Source: Watersipora subatra
Lineage: Eukaryota; Bryozoa; Gymnolaemata; Cheilostomatida; Watersiporidae
Length of the DNA: 64,000 bases
Reading direction: 5' to 3'
Assembly: GCF_963576615.1 (NCBI RefSeq)
Contig: NC_088711.1
Coordinates: 6,386,001 to 6,450,000, forward strand
The translations under genes were made by a program, and so were the position numbers. Shown piece after piece: positions 47,001 to 58,200 of this stretch. Numbering within the stretch: position 1 is the first letter of the stretch; each line of letters starts with the position of its first letter. The notes below the pieces were generated by a model. It was not told where the DNA came from. It searched no databases and was given only the letters and a program-made list of their open reading frames with translations.

Positions 47001-50000
47001 CGTGACAGGCTTGAATGTACTTTAGGACGCTTCCTGGAGTTTCTGAGTACAATAGTCTTTGTGCTGCTTCTCATACTCATGGGCAAAGGCTTCACCATAA
47101 CCCGAGGCAGAATACGAAAAATAGGAGTGATCAAAATCCTAACCCTCGGCACCATCTACTGCATCATTACAATTGCCATGTTCATCTGGGAAGCAACGGT
47201 AGGGGCTCACATGTTGCTGAGTTTAGCAGCTCAATAAGTCTTGTCTAGATGAAAAAATGGGGCCTACTAGTTGATAATATTATTTTTACAGAAGACTGTG
47301 TAGTAACTTATTAGTGATAAATGTGGTTTTTACATAATTGATCTAAAGATTTTTGCTCTTGTTTCTCTACGCTGTAAAACATTAATGTTATGGAGAGCAT
47401 TCCGCCTCTTTCCCCCACATCTTCTACTTGCATTAGTTTTTCTCAGATCTATACATCTATAACCATAAAAAGGTCTGAAGTTGTTCAATATTATTCAAGG
47501 TAGAGCCATACTATGTGAAGAACTGTATGCTGATATATTGATTTACAAAGCTACAATGTTTTGAGAAGCTTCAGATGTCGTGTTTTGGAAATTACTTGGA
47601 ATATCGAGTCAGATGTTTGCTCGAATTTTGCATCATTTGTTGAAAATTCGTGTATTCTAAGTTCTAATAGATATGGTAGTTCTTTGCACACAATTATGTG
47701 TATATTGTGTCTGCAGTTATAAAATATAATGTTCACAGTGCTCAGTGTAATATGCACGCATGTAATGTGACTGGGATCGCTTGTTTAATGGTTGTGCAAA
47801 TAATGCGTGTTTGTGTGAATGTCCTCATGTGAATCACCTGGCTGTCCTACTGAACAATGGAAAGAGAATGACTCGGCAAATTTAGTGAAGTGCAGTGCAT
47901 CAACCCATACGACATTAATTTGTTCCGACATTAATTTGTTCCGCTGTTCGCATCGTAAAGTGAAAATGTTGTATAGAGGGGTATAGAAACCCATAGTAAT
48001 TATCTAATGCAAACACTCTCTGGTAAAATCATCAAAACTTTATATACATATTGTACATACTAAAAATTAGTAACAAAATAGTATATTAACCTTAGTTACC
48101 GTAGTTACCTACAGTAACTTTAGTGTTTTCAGTGGTTATGATCTGAAATTAAATGTAACATTACTATGTACAGTACATACCGCTTGGGGCTCTTGCCTTT
48201 GCGACAAACGTACAGGACAAACTTTGAATTTAGTTTACTAAATACATACTTAGAGGAAGTTTTAGTATGTATTTAACTAAACTTAACTTTAATTTTGCTA
48301 TCGGCTTAGTCATTATTACCCGTTTCTGGTTTCATTTTCACTATAACTTATAACGAATAATGCTGAACTGAGAAAGAGAGAGCATCCTATCTCTTCCGGG
48401 CATTGTGAGAAGGATTTTGAAGAATAGCATATCAGCATCTTCGTTATTACAATGCATGCAGTACACTGAACGCCAAATATAAATTTCGAGAAACTTTTTT
48501 GCTGATGTCATATGGTGAAAAAAATGCCATATGAAGGGAATGAAAAAACATTGTGTTCCACATCGTAAGGCGAAAAAACTGTAAAACAGAGACCTCATGG
48601 CCTGAGATGCACTGTAGTAACTAGGTGGAACAGTAGAAAACTGATTGCCCTACATTAACTTTTTAACCCACCATTAATTGCTCACTCCTAGCTTTTGAGG
48701 TAATCAGAGCATATAAGCCAATGTGATTGGTTTACCAATTTAAAATATGTTGCAGAGTTTTGACCCAGGCTTGGTCCTTTACATATACAACAGTTTGCCT
48801 GGCTACTGCCTTATGGGAGTCAGAATTTTAGCCTGGATATGGTTTGTGTATGCAACTGTCTTCACCATTTCCAAGTACACGGAGAAGAGGTCCTTTTATT
48901 TCCCTTTTGTTATCATCTACTCCGTCTGGTGAGTAGACAGTGTGCAAGTGTAATCATCTACTCCGTCTGATGAGTAGACAATTGTGTACAAGTGTAATCA
49001 TTCACTTCATCTGGTGAGTGGACGACTGTGTTAATAGCTTTAATTTTTTAACAGCTTGTTAAAGAATTGATCTAAAGATGTTTGCCCATGCTTTTCTATA
49101 CTGTAAAACTACATTCTATGGAAAGCATTCTGCCTCTTTCCCCACTACTTCTACGCTCATTAGTTTTCCTCAGATTCATGTATTTATAACTATAAAATGG
49201 TTTGAAGTTGTTTAATACTATTCAAGGTAGAACTAAACTATGTGAAGAACTGCATGCTGATATATTGATTTACAAAGCTACAATGTTTTGAGAAGCTTCA
49301 GATGTCGTGTTTTGGAAATTACTTGGCATATCAAGTCAGATATTCATAAAATTTTGCGTCATTTGTTGGCAAATTTGTAAGTTGAGGTTTGATAGTATGA
49401 GAACTATACAATAGTGGCAAGGTTTAACAATTGTGAAAGAAAATTCATTATTCTATGAGAGAGTGAGCAAAGGAATAAGGTAAGGGGATAGAAGCGGCAG
49501 AGAGTCATATTCAGTTCAGCCTTTGCCTCAATATCTACCAATCACCTAGCTGATAATAGGAAGTGGTTGAGACAACTCTTTTCTGTACGAGTATGTAGTT
49601 AAATATATATTACGGCGAATTAGCAGAAAAAAACAAGTACAATACCAGCTCGGAGCTAAATATATGATACATATATATTATACATATACTGTACTGACAG
49701 AGTATACTGTAAGCATTATTCATATATTAGTACAAACTGCTAGGCCAACACATTGAGTTCATGGCATGTCAGTAATTTGTGTTCTCATGTGTACTAGCAT
49801 ATGGTCATACAAGCTATACAGGACTTCCATTTACAGGTTCTGGGCAGGCCCTATTGTTGCAATTGTGGCTATCAGTGGAATGCCGAAATGGACAAGGGAA
49901 AAGGTTGTAAATGGAGTCAACTTGCTAGTTATATTTTTAGGTCACCTGATCTTTCTGGTAAGTCACAATAGTGATATTCCCTGAATAGTAGACTATAGAT

Positions 50001-50958
50001 AGCAGTCGCTTGTTCCCATGAAATCAATGAAACCAATAACGCATCAATACTTACCGATTGTTGGTGGATGTCCATCCAAATTCTATTTTTGTCACGCCCA
50101 TATACTGAGCAACTAAATAGTATAAAATATTTAAATAAGCTAATTATAATAACCTATTGTAAACAATAGCGAATCGAGTACTCAACAATGTTGGTTTGTG
50201 TAAACATACTATTATTTGGTTAACGCATATTTCAAATCTTTTTTCGTCTTATTTACACACAGATCCTTACCTGGCCAAACCAAGCGAATGACAACTTTCC
50301 ATACCATGTGAAGACAACTCAAATCACTGACGGTAACTTAGGCGACCCAAGCAGAGGTGAAACCTATACTGCGAACAGCCCGGCTGTTGATAACAGTATA
50401 TTCACCACACAAACCAATGGCACCACAATGGTTTGTTTCTAACTTCATCATTTATTGTCAGAACTGTACTGTTATACACGATTAATTTATTCCATCAAAA
50501 AGGTGAATTTACAAAGAAATTTTGTATCAGTCCAGGCCACCTGTGAAGTGCGTGTTAAACGAAAGGCAATATTTCCCCTGAGGTCATAGGGCAAGGCCAC
50601 TTAAGTGTTCTTTGAGGCTTGTCGGGCGGTCTTGCTATTTCTGGGAAAAATTTCTGATAGCAATATATTACTTCCAAGTGTTTAGGAACATTCTACAGTA
50701 TATTCATTATCAATTTATAATTTTTTATTTTGTCCTATATGTTATGGTTGTATAGCACGTATATGTATATACATGTGTATATATGTACATATCTATGTAA
50801 AATATAAAACTCACACGCACACCGCTTCGTTATTGAGCAGTTCCACTATACCAGTTTGCTATATTGCTTTTTAGCCAGTAAATATCGACAAGTTCCCACA
50901 TGAAACCGGAGACTATATTCAAGAGAGAACAATAGCCATGCAGAAGATGACTAGTTGA
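38023..50958 (+). CDS. TMEM145: Transmembrane protein 145 (GPR180/TMEM145 family)
   Basis: Exons 38023-38112, 38368-38463, 38598-38690, 41918-42100, 43052-43136, 45006-45077, 45849-45998, 47026-47198, 48756-48928, 49837-49957, 50263-50430, 50875-50958. All GT-AG, all phases agree: 495 aa, close to the human 493. Order: signal peptide (residues 1-18); luminal domain with FLSRFCFLGTADAG, SLLLYPDD, Cys residues and EKWWYIVLANC; HYSADEFF at about residue 180; then seven hydrophobic segments with LYHTTYKIF, LILMGKGFTITRGRI, SFDPGLVLYIYNSLPGY and GMPKWTREKVVNG; cytosolic FPYHVKTTQI and a Ser/Thr-rich tail. The protein sits in secretory or cell-surface membranes; its ligand is not established. The start is the only ATG giving a signal peptide. 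Introns are repeat-rich. It is one of the clearest genes here. Confidence 0.92.
40209..41273. repeat. 48-bp minisatellite, about 22 copies, in TMEM145 intron 3
   Basis: Unit reads GGCTACTCCACCTACCACAC followed by ACAATGTTAGTCTACCCACCACACACAC-type sequence, at exact 48-bp spacing. Units of five kinds recur in a fixed order, so a 240-bp higher-order repeat is present three times (about 40320-41060). Because 48 is divisible by three and stops are absent, several frames on both strands stay open for more than 300 codons (plus-strand TATPPTTHNVSLPTTH repeats). No splice sites or start support translation. Confidence 0.92.
42131..42535. repeat. 405-bp near-perfect palindrome (MITE-like) in TMEM145 intron 4
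   Basis: Starts ATGGGCGTGTCCATAAATAA and returns inverted to end GCCCAT at 42535. The centre is near 42333, with GATGGGACATTTTGTGATGT around it; arms of about 200 bp match closely. No coding. It begins 30 bp after the donor of exon 4. Probably a non-autonomous foldback transposon. Confidence 0.8.
44130..44905. repeat. Second 48-bp minisatellite in TMEM145 intron 5
   Basis: About 14 copies of a unit with GGCAGTACACACACCAATAT and CTGACAACATACACATGAAT, at 48-bp spacing from 44248, preceded by three 23-24-bp units (ACAGGTATATATAGGGTGC). All three plus and minus frames can stay open for long stretches for arithmetic reasons. It ends about 100 bp before exon 6. Confidence 0.9.
46722..46838 (+). 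repeat. tRNA-derived SINE copy (family S), plus strand
   Basis: A-box-like GTATAATCGTAGTGTG, B-box-like GAGTTCAATTTC, and the tail CAGACAGACAGACACTGC followed by ATTATAGTAAAGATT. Intronic in TMEM145. Confidence 0.5.
47335..47660 (+). repeat. Direct repeat B, copy 1, in TMEM145 intron 8
   Basis: About 310 bp from TTGATCTAAAGAT to ATTTTGCATCATTTGTTG, about 80-90 per cent alike by eye to 49065-49375. The best-kept part is ACAATGTTTTGAGAAGCTTC and its surroundings. Non-coding. Confidence 0.75.
47950..48620. repeat. Dispersed repeat A, copy 2, uninterrupted
   Basis: Matches 720-1190 joined to 2955-3232. It lies in TMEM145 intron 8, between direct repeat B copy 1 and exon 9. The ends carry the GGTGAAAA-type motif in the same orientation, and it finishes GATGCACTGTAG. 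Confidence 0.65.
49060..49375 (+). repeat. Direct repeat B, copy 2, in TMEM145 intron 9
   Basis: Same orientation as 47335-47660; together the two copies bracket exon 9. Confidence 0.75.
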
Positions 50959-52230
50959 CCAATGGCTGCAGTAATTGCTCTATTTGCTTTCAGTGAATGT
51001 ACATGTATGTGTGTACATGCATTGACCAGCTTATATAATGCAAACTCGCCTCTAAATCCTTGGTTCAATTTCTGCTAGCAAAACAGATTGGCACCCTAGT
51101 GTTGTATACAATGCAATTTTCAGTGTTTTGCAGATTTAACCTCCTGCTTATTGCGAACTATTTGTCAGCATAACAATTTTATTGTGAATCCGTCCTGCCA
51201 TAGAATGCGTGCTTTCTGCAGCCATTATATCACTTTTTTATCTACATAATGTTGGTACACTGTATCCCGAAAAACATGTTTATGTTTTGCATATTTTTTA
51301 TTTTTTGTGTAAATAACTATATTATGAATAAAAACTTTTAGTTTTATGGTTTTTGTAAAGACCTTTCACATAGAGTAGCAGACTTTAAAAAATGTATGCC
51401 ATTATAAACCGTTTAGTCTATGTCCGTCTGCGCAGCAAGTTTAAATGTTTTACTTTTAGTCACCAGCGTATACGAGTGTAACAAAGTGTATAGCAATATT
51501 ATGACAACCAAATACTGGGAGGTGAAACGGACAAAAATACTCAGAGAAAGCCGTACACCCAGCAAGATTGTGCCAGACTTCTATTGCCATTATGTAATAC
51601 AACCTTGACCTCTTCAAGTAAGATAACGCTCATGAAGGATGCGCTGTAGTGAAGAACAGTGAGAGGATGTGTACGAACAGCTTTTGTCACACTTGAATTA
51701 GAATTGCTCTAATGCTGGACTAATTTTAAACAGTAAAAAAATATCAACATACCTGAAACCTAACTAAACGGCAAATGTCTGTAGCACAGGACTTTCTGAT
51801 TGACATGCGGTGCTTTGTCCAAACTGCCACAATTTCTGCTAAGCAATTAATAAATTAAGGAGACTAATCCAATAGGTGAAGGTCAAGGTTAGCTATTAGC
51901 GAGCAGGATTAGTCAGAAGCGGGTACAGATAGGATTAGTGTATACATGTAATAACTATTCCATACACAAAGATCTATCGTAACAACCATGTATTCAGAGT
52001 TCTCTGGGAGGTCATATCCTTAAATAACCTCCTGTAAAGTACTCAAGCCGGTTCTAGATATGATATAACCAAATCGCTCAATAAAGAAACTAAAGATGGC
52101 TGACAAATGTGATTGTATAAATGGCTAGAGCTGAGACATGAGAGCGTTCCAGGTAGATAAAGTTGGTCATCTGTGTCTGGGATATCTGATAGATGTGATG
52201 CTGAAGAGCCACTTGGCTGGAATCTGAGAC
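50959..52230. other. Convergent intergenic region: TMEM145 and AP3D1
   Basis: Lies 3' of both genes. Probably holds their 3' untranslated regions. No third gene is seen; the small open frames at 51420 and 52043 lack splice or protein support. Confidence 0.45.
51327..51332 (+). terminator. Probable poly(A) signal of TMEM145
   Basis: AATAAA followed by a T-rich tract, 369 bp past the stop codon. Confidence 0.45.
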
Positions 52231-55200
52231 TCACTTCTGTAGAAGCTCAACAACCTCGTCAAGAATGCTGCTGATGAAATTGCTATCTGAAGACTTTCCA
52301 TCGATACTAATATGGCCTCCCTGAAGATGAATGCATGAAATATGAAGTGACAGGTATACAGCTAGTACTTTTGTATGTACATATTTACGCATGTATACTG
52401 TACGTTCGAGCTAAAAATAATGAGGGGAAGTAGTAAAATAGATTAACAAGATTAAACAAGGCAACCAAACATACTTTATAACAAAAACGGAGAAACTCCT
52501 GGAGCCCAGTTAAAGAAATAACAAGACAGTGAACTAACCTGGAGTTTGACTAGAAAACAGATATGATGACCTTGTATTGAGCTTGCGTAGAGAGAGGCAG
52601 CCATGTCCATTTGTTCCACAACTACAGCATAAATAACTGAAGCTAAAATCTAAACTACATGAGAAATGAATGCATGAGAGATTTACTTGAAACCACACAC
52701 AGCTATTGGGCATGGCATTATTTCTACATATGTGTATGGTACATCACACAACTCACTATAGACGTGATGCTATTATCTCTACGTATGTGTATGGTACATT
52801 ACACAACTCACTATAGGCGTGATGCTATCATCTCTATGTATGTGTATGGTACATTACACAACTCACTATAGGCGTGATGCTATTATCTCTACGTATGTGA
52901 ATGGTACATTACACAACTCACTATAGGCGTGATGCTATTATCTCTACGTATGTGTATGGTACATTACACAACTCACTATAGGCGTGATGCTATTATCTCT
53001 ACGTATGTGTATGGTACATTACACAACTCACTATAGACGTGATGCTATTATCTCTACGTATGTGTATGGTACATTACACAACTCACTATTGGCGTGATGC
53101 TATTATCTCTACATGTGCGTATGGCACATTACACAACTCACTATAGACGTGATGCTATTATCTCTATGTATGTGTATGGTACATTACACAACTCACTATA
53201 GGCGTGATGCTATCATCTCTATGTATGTGTATGGTACATTACACAACTCACTATAGGCGTGATGCTATTATCTCTACGTATGTGAATGGTACATTACACA
53301 ACTCACTATAGGCGTGATGCTATTATCTCTACGTATGTGTATGGTACATTACACAACTCACTATAGGCGTGATGCTATTATCTCTACGTATGTGTATGGT
53401 ACATTACACAACTCACTATAGACGTGATGCTATTATCTCTACGTATGTGTATGGTACATTACACAACTCACTATTGGCGTGATGCTATTATCTCTACATG
53501 TGCGTATGGCACATTACACAACTCACTATAGACGTGATGCTATTATCTCTATGTATGTGTATGGTACATTACACAACTCACTAAAGGCGTGATGCTATTA
53601 TCTCTACATATGCATATGGTACATTACACAACTCACTATAAGCGTGATGCTATTATCTCTACGCATGTGTATGGTAACACAACTCACTATAGGCGTGTGC
53701 GTAGAAGCATAGTTTCATTAAAACTGTTTTAAAATCTGAGTCAGTTGGGAAGCGCTTGGAGTATTTGGCTGTGAGCTGCTCATCTGAAGAAAGAAGTTGA
53801 GACAGGCTGTCAGCTGTACACGGCACAGAAACCAAGAAATCTCGGCACGGCACCACCAATCGAAAATCTAGCTTCTGTTGACTGCTTCCCTGCTCATCCT
53901 AAAAGCATGTAAATGAAATAATTTAGTACCGAAACTGAGAATCATAATAAATTATTATTATTAAAAATGATCATGGAAACGGAATTGTCTTCACTGCACG
54001 ATAACTGAGGGGGTGGCGAGGAAAGGAGACATAGAAAATTGGAGAGGAAGGTGGGTGCTAACAGGAGTGAAGCGAGAAGGAGGGAGAGGAAAAAAAGAGA
54101 GACAAGATCAGGAGGAAAACAGACTGAGTGTATGCTTAGAGTAGGTCTACAGCCAGGGTGTAGATGCTGAAATTACATGGGCGCTAGGAGACAGTATGTA
54201 GGCACTGTGTGTCGCTATGTAGGTTCTGTGAACAGATAGACAGGTGCTAAGACAGAGTCGGTAGATATTGATAATTTGATATTCACACATACCTTACTCG
54301 AGGTATATAGATAGACATACGAGTTTCTTCAACTAAACTATTTCACACTCTATTTATGTAAGGTTCTCTATGTATAGGTTCCGTACACTCACCTTCAGTA
54401 TATATGTCACTGTTCCTTTCACCTTTTGAGCCATGCTTAAACTTTTTACAGTGAATATAAATTGAGCTTCATTTCTTTGTAAAGGCATCAAGTCAAAGGG
54501 AACCTTCACAGCTTCATCCTGAGTCTACAATCACCAATTTATATCCCATATCACAAATAAATATAGAATAAAGCGTAGAGTTTATGAACTATGGAGTTAC
54601 TGGATATCCTAGAGACATTATAATCAAGACAGCTGGCGAAGCATTCCTTTTTAAACGAGAGAAATTGAACAAGAGATAATATTACTACGGTTTTACTAAA
54701 TCTCAGAGGATACACTTGACCAAAACAGTTACATATGAGCATTTTCTTCAACTAAGGGAGTAGACTAGATTCTTTAGTTCATGATAAGGTTGTAAGCAAG
54801 CTTATGTTATGCGTTAATTATGTTGGGGATGGTTACCATAAAACCTCTATTTGAGCGCCATGACGCTGTACTTTTCAATCCTTGCCTCGTCGTATCATTG
54901 TATTAGAGGTGACATTCAAATACAGGGTGGTGCTTTGTATTCTACCAGCTCGGCAGAATTTTTGGTAAATAAATTTAACCCTTTTATGGTGTAGGGGTTC
55001 TAGTGTCGCCTATATTTCGCATTGTCCTTCGGGCGGAGCGACATTAATGCCATCAGCCGCAACAATTTTGGTAAACTGTTTTTCATTTACGTCGACGTAT
55101 CAGACCGAATTAAACAAGGAACTACTATTAGCCGGGTAAAGTTAATAATTAGTTTGATCGTGTCACTTTTAAAGTTAAAAAACTGTAAAGCTTTCGGAGT

Positions 55201-58200
55201 TAGAAAATAGACTTTGATACCCCATAACAACGGCTGCTATTACGTCCCATACGGTGTCCCTTAAGAGTTTTCTCATTGTTCATCCAAACACGTTAAAGAC
55301 TTCACGATAGATTGTAAACCGCATTACGGATGAATCTGAAAGCAATAGATAGAATGTAGACTTTAGTGACTTTGAATCTGAGTGTAGTTCCGATGATTGA
55401 TTGTCTCAGGTACACTGTCACTACAACCACAGCAACTACTACAGCAACAACAAAAAATTAATTGTTATTGATGTAACATTATTAGTATTATTATAATTAT
55501 TGTAAGTCTTGTTGTAATTATTACAGCATTATTAGTCATTATTAGTACCATTTTGTAGACATTTTTCTACTAACCAATTTTTATGATGGGTTCGTAAAGA
55601 TCAAAGAATGTCATGTCATAGTGGCGATCAAATAGAGGTGGCATTCAAGTAAAAGGTGACATTCAAGTAAAGGGTGGCGGTCATTTAGAGGGTGATGCGG
55701 TATTTTTCAACCCTTCTCCTATCGCAGCGTTCTAAATATTAAAGGTAGGGTTCAAATAAAGGTGGCATTCAAATAAAGGTTGTACTCAAATAGTTTTACG
55801 ATATCTATATAACTAGCACAGGTGTGGGTTAAATCCTTACGCATGCCTGCAAGGTGAGTGCTTCTGAACTTCCTACATCTTAGTTTTATTACCACGATGG
55901 TCCAACTGGCTGCGATTAATACCACCAGACAACTGACTTTTAGCATTTTCAAACAGCACCAAAGCTCAGTGACTTACCTGTCTAGTAAGTTTGGCATTCA
56001 TCGAGTCGAGCACATTAAAGTCAAGTGACTTGAGAGAATGACTTGTGCTCTGATTGCTGAAAACTACGGCAACGACGAGAGTGTTGGGCTGTTGGAGCGA
56101 CACTCGTGGTTCAAACTCCTGCAACATGAACAGAGTGCTAAGGCTATGAAACCAGTAAATGTTCTTTCGACTATCACATTGAAATGTTACTAAAATACAT
56201 GTAACTCTCATGACCAAATAATCTGTGTATATACATCTCAGAGTTTGTCTGTCATCTGTCTATCCAGTTACAGTGATAAAGCTTAAAGTGATAAAGCTTT
56301 AGTAAGGAGAAATCCGTTTCACTGAAAATTTTTACTCTCAACATTCAAATCGCAAGTCAACAAACAAACATGCATAACCACTAAGCTAAGCCACTCTTTG
56401 CATTTTCAACTCTTTATCTATCCTTAACACAATTGTACTCGCTAATCATGTACTTTTTATTACCAATTAATATTACCTTTTACGTTTGTTTTTTTAGACA
56501 GTTTTTTCAAAGCTTTTTCACCATTACTCATTACTTATTTTTTCATTTTGGAATTTTCAAATGTGCCGTTTCAATTTCAAATGTGCAGTTACACTCCTAT
56601 TTCCAGTTTTTCCTAAGGTTCAGTCGCTAAATCTGTAAAGGCTAAATACTTTTCACGTAGACAATTGTATTATCTCAAGTAGGAATTGCCTCTACATTCC
56701 CTCTCCATTCAGTCAAACAAAGTATCAGACAAAGACAGTCCGATATCTACTTTTTACGTTTGTACCAGTATTGATAGGTATTGTTGGTATCAAAGTTTTG
56801 ATGGATAGCGTTACTTCTGCTGCAACAGTAACCTTTTTAATAGACACACTTTTATGTAGTAATTGCTATTATTAATTCAACATGGTCATGATTGTTTTCT
56901 CAGTTCGTACTAATTGTATCAGTATCAAATCGTTTATCATTGTAATCATTGTAGCAAAAGAGACTATCTGGCCATTATTTGCTAAATATTTCACATACAC
57001 CTTTACAACTGGTTTATTTTTTCTCACAATTTATTCGAACTGCCTAAAACACTTTTCTCATGATATGAAGTTTGAATGTTAGAATGATAAATGTTGTATA
57101 TGTTAGATGGAAAAATCTTTTTTGGTACAAATACTTTTTTATTACCCGGACAACGCCGGCATTCACCTAGTCTAGTAAAGATACAAAATACAAGTTTGTA
57201 TTGTAAAAAAGCAAAGACACGATGGACAATCATGGATAGTCATCCAGAAAGACAGGACAGCACAAGAGACAAATACTCACCAGCGATAGGTTAGCGTCAG
57301 TTGCTAGAGTCCTGTAATTGGTGAGGTTCAGTGAGCCAAGGTCCTGCAACAAACTTACCAAATTAGGTATGTTGTCAAAATCTTTCAAAATGTAATGGTT
57401 TGCTCATGAGTACTTCTATAAAGTATATATATATGCAATCTTTCCATTCTCAACAACTGAAGGATGCAATTTACATACAACCTCACATGGTCAAATATGG
57501 CACCAAACTTGCTTATTTACGGTGTACGTACATACAGTTCATGTTATATTACTGATAGAGCAGTGGAACAGAAAGTAACAAGCTGTGTGTCATGTACTGA
57601 CCATCTCCAGCTCCTATAGCGCCACAAAAGATTGCACTCACCATGACGTTGGTAGGAGTTGCCGTCCCTGAGAGATGCTCTTTTGATGGAGTTGTCACAC
57701 CTTCTGCAACTTCATATAGAGACTTGTCTTTACGATGTTTACTAGACTTAGGTTTCTTTCGAGATTTTTCCTTTTTGGAAGGAGTTGGCACAGCCTAGAA
57801 TATGTAAGAAAAGACTTAAGGAATGGACAAGGGCTAGCTTAAATCCTAGCATAAATACTAGAGGAATGGGTGCCCAACAATCTTTATGCAAAACTTGCAA
57901 TATTTTACTTGTATTATGTAGTTCAAGTAGTAATACACTACCAGAAACTAGTAGAAAACTACTGTAAATAATAAGTACTGCTCACTGTAAAATGACGTGA
58001 TATCTTTGTAAAATCCAGTACCAGCTAGCAAATTATTCCCAGCCAACTAACTGATTGTAAACACCTGTGGTCAAACTAGCATTAGCAAAAGGTTCCTTGA
58101 AATTAATTTTAATAAAAACACGACAGAAAAGTGGACAGAAAACTCGTTCACTTTGCACTTTTTTTTATTGATTGATACAAGATAGGCTTTTAATTTGAAG

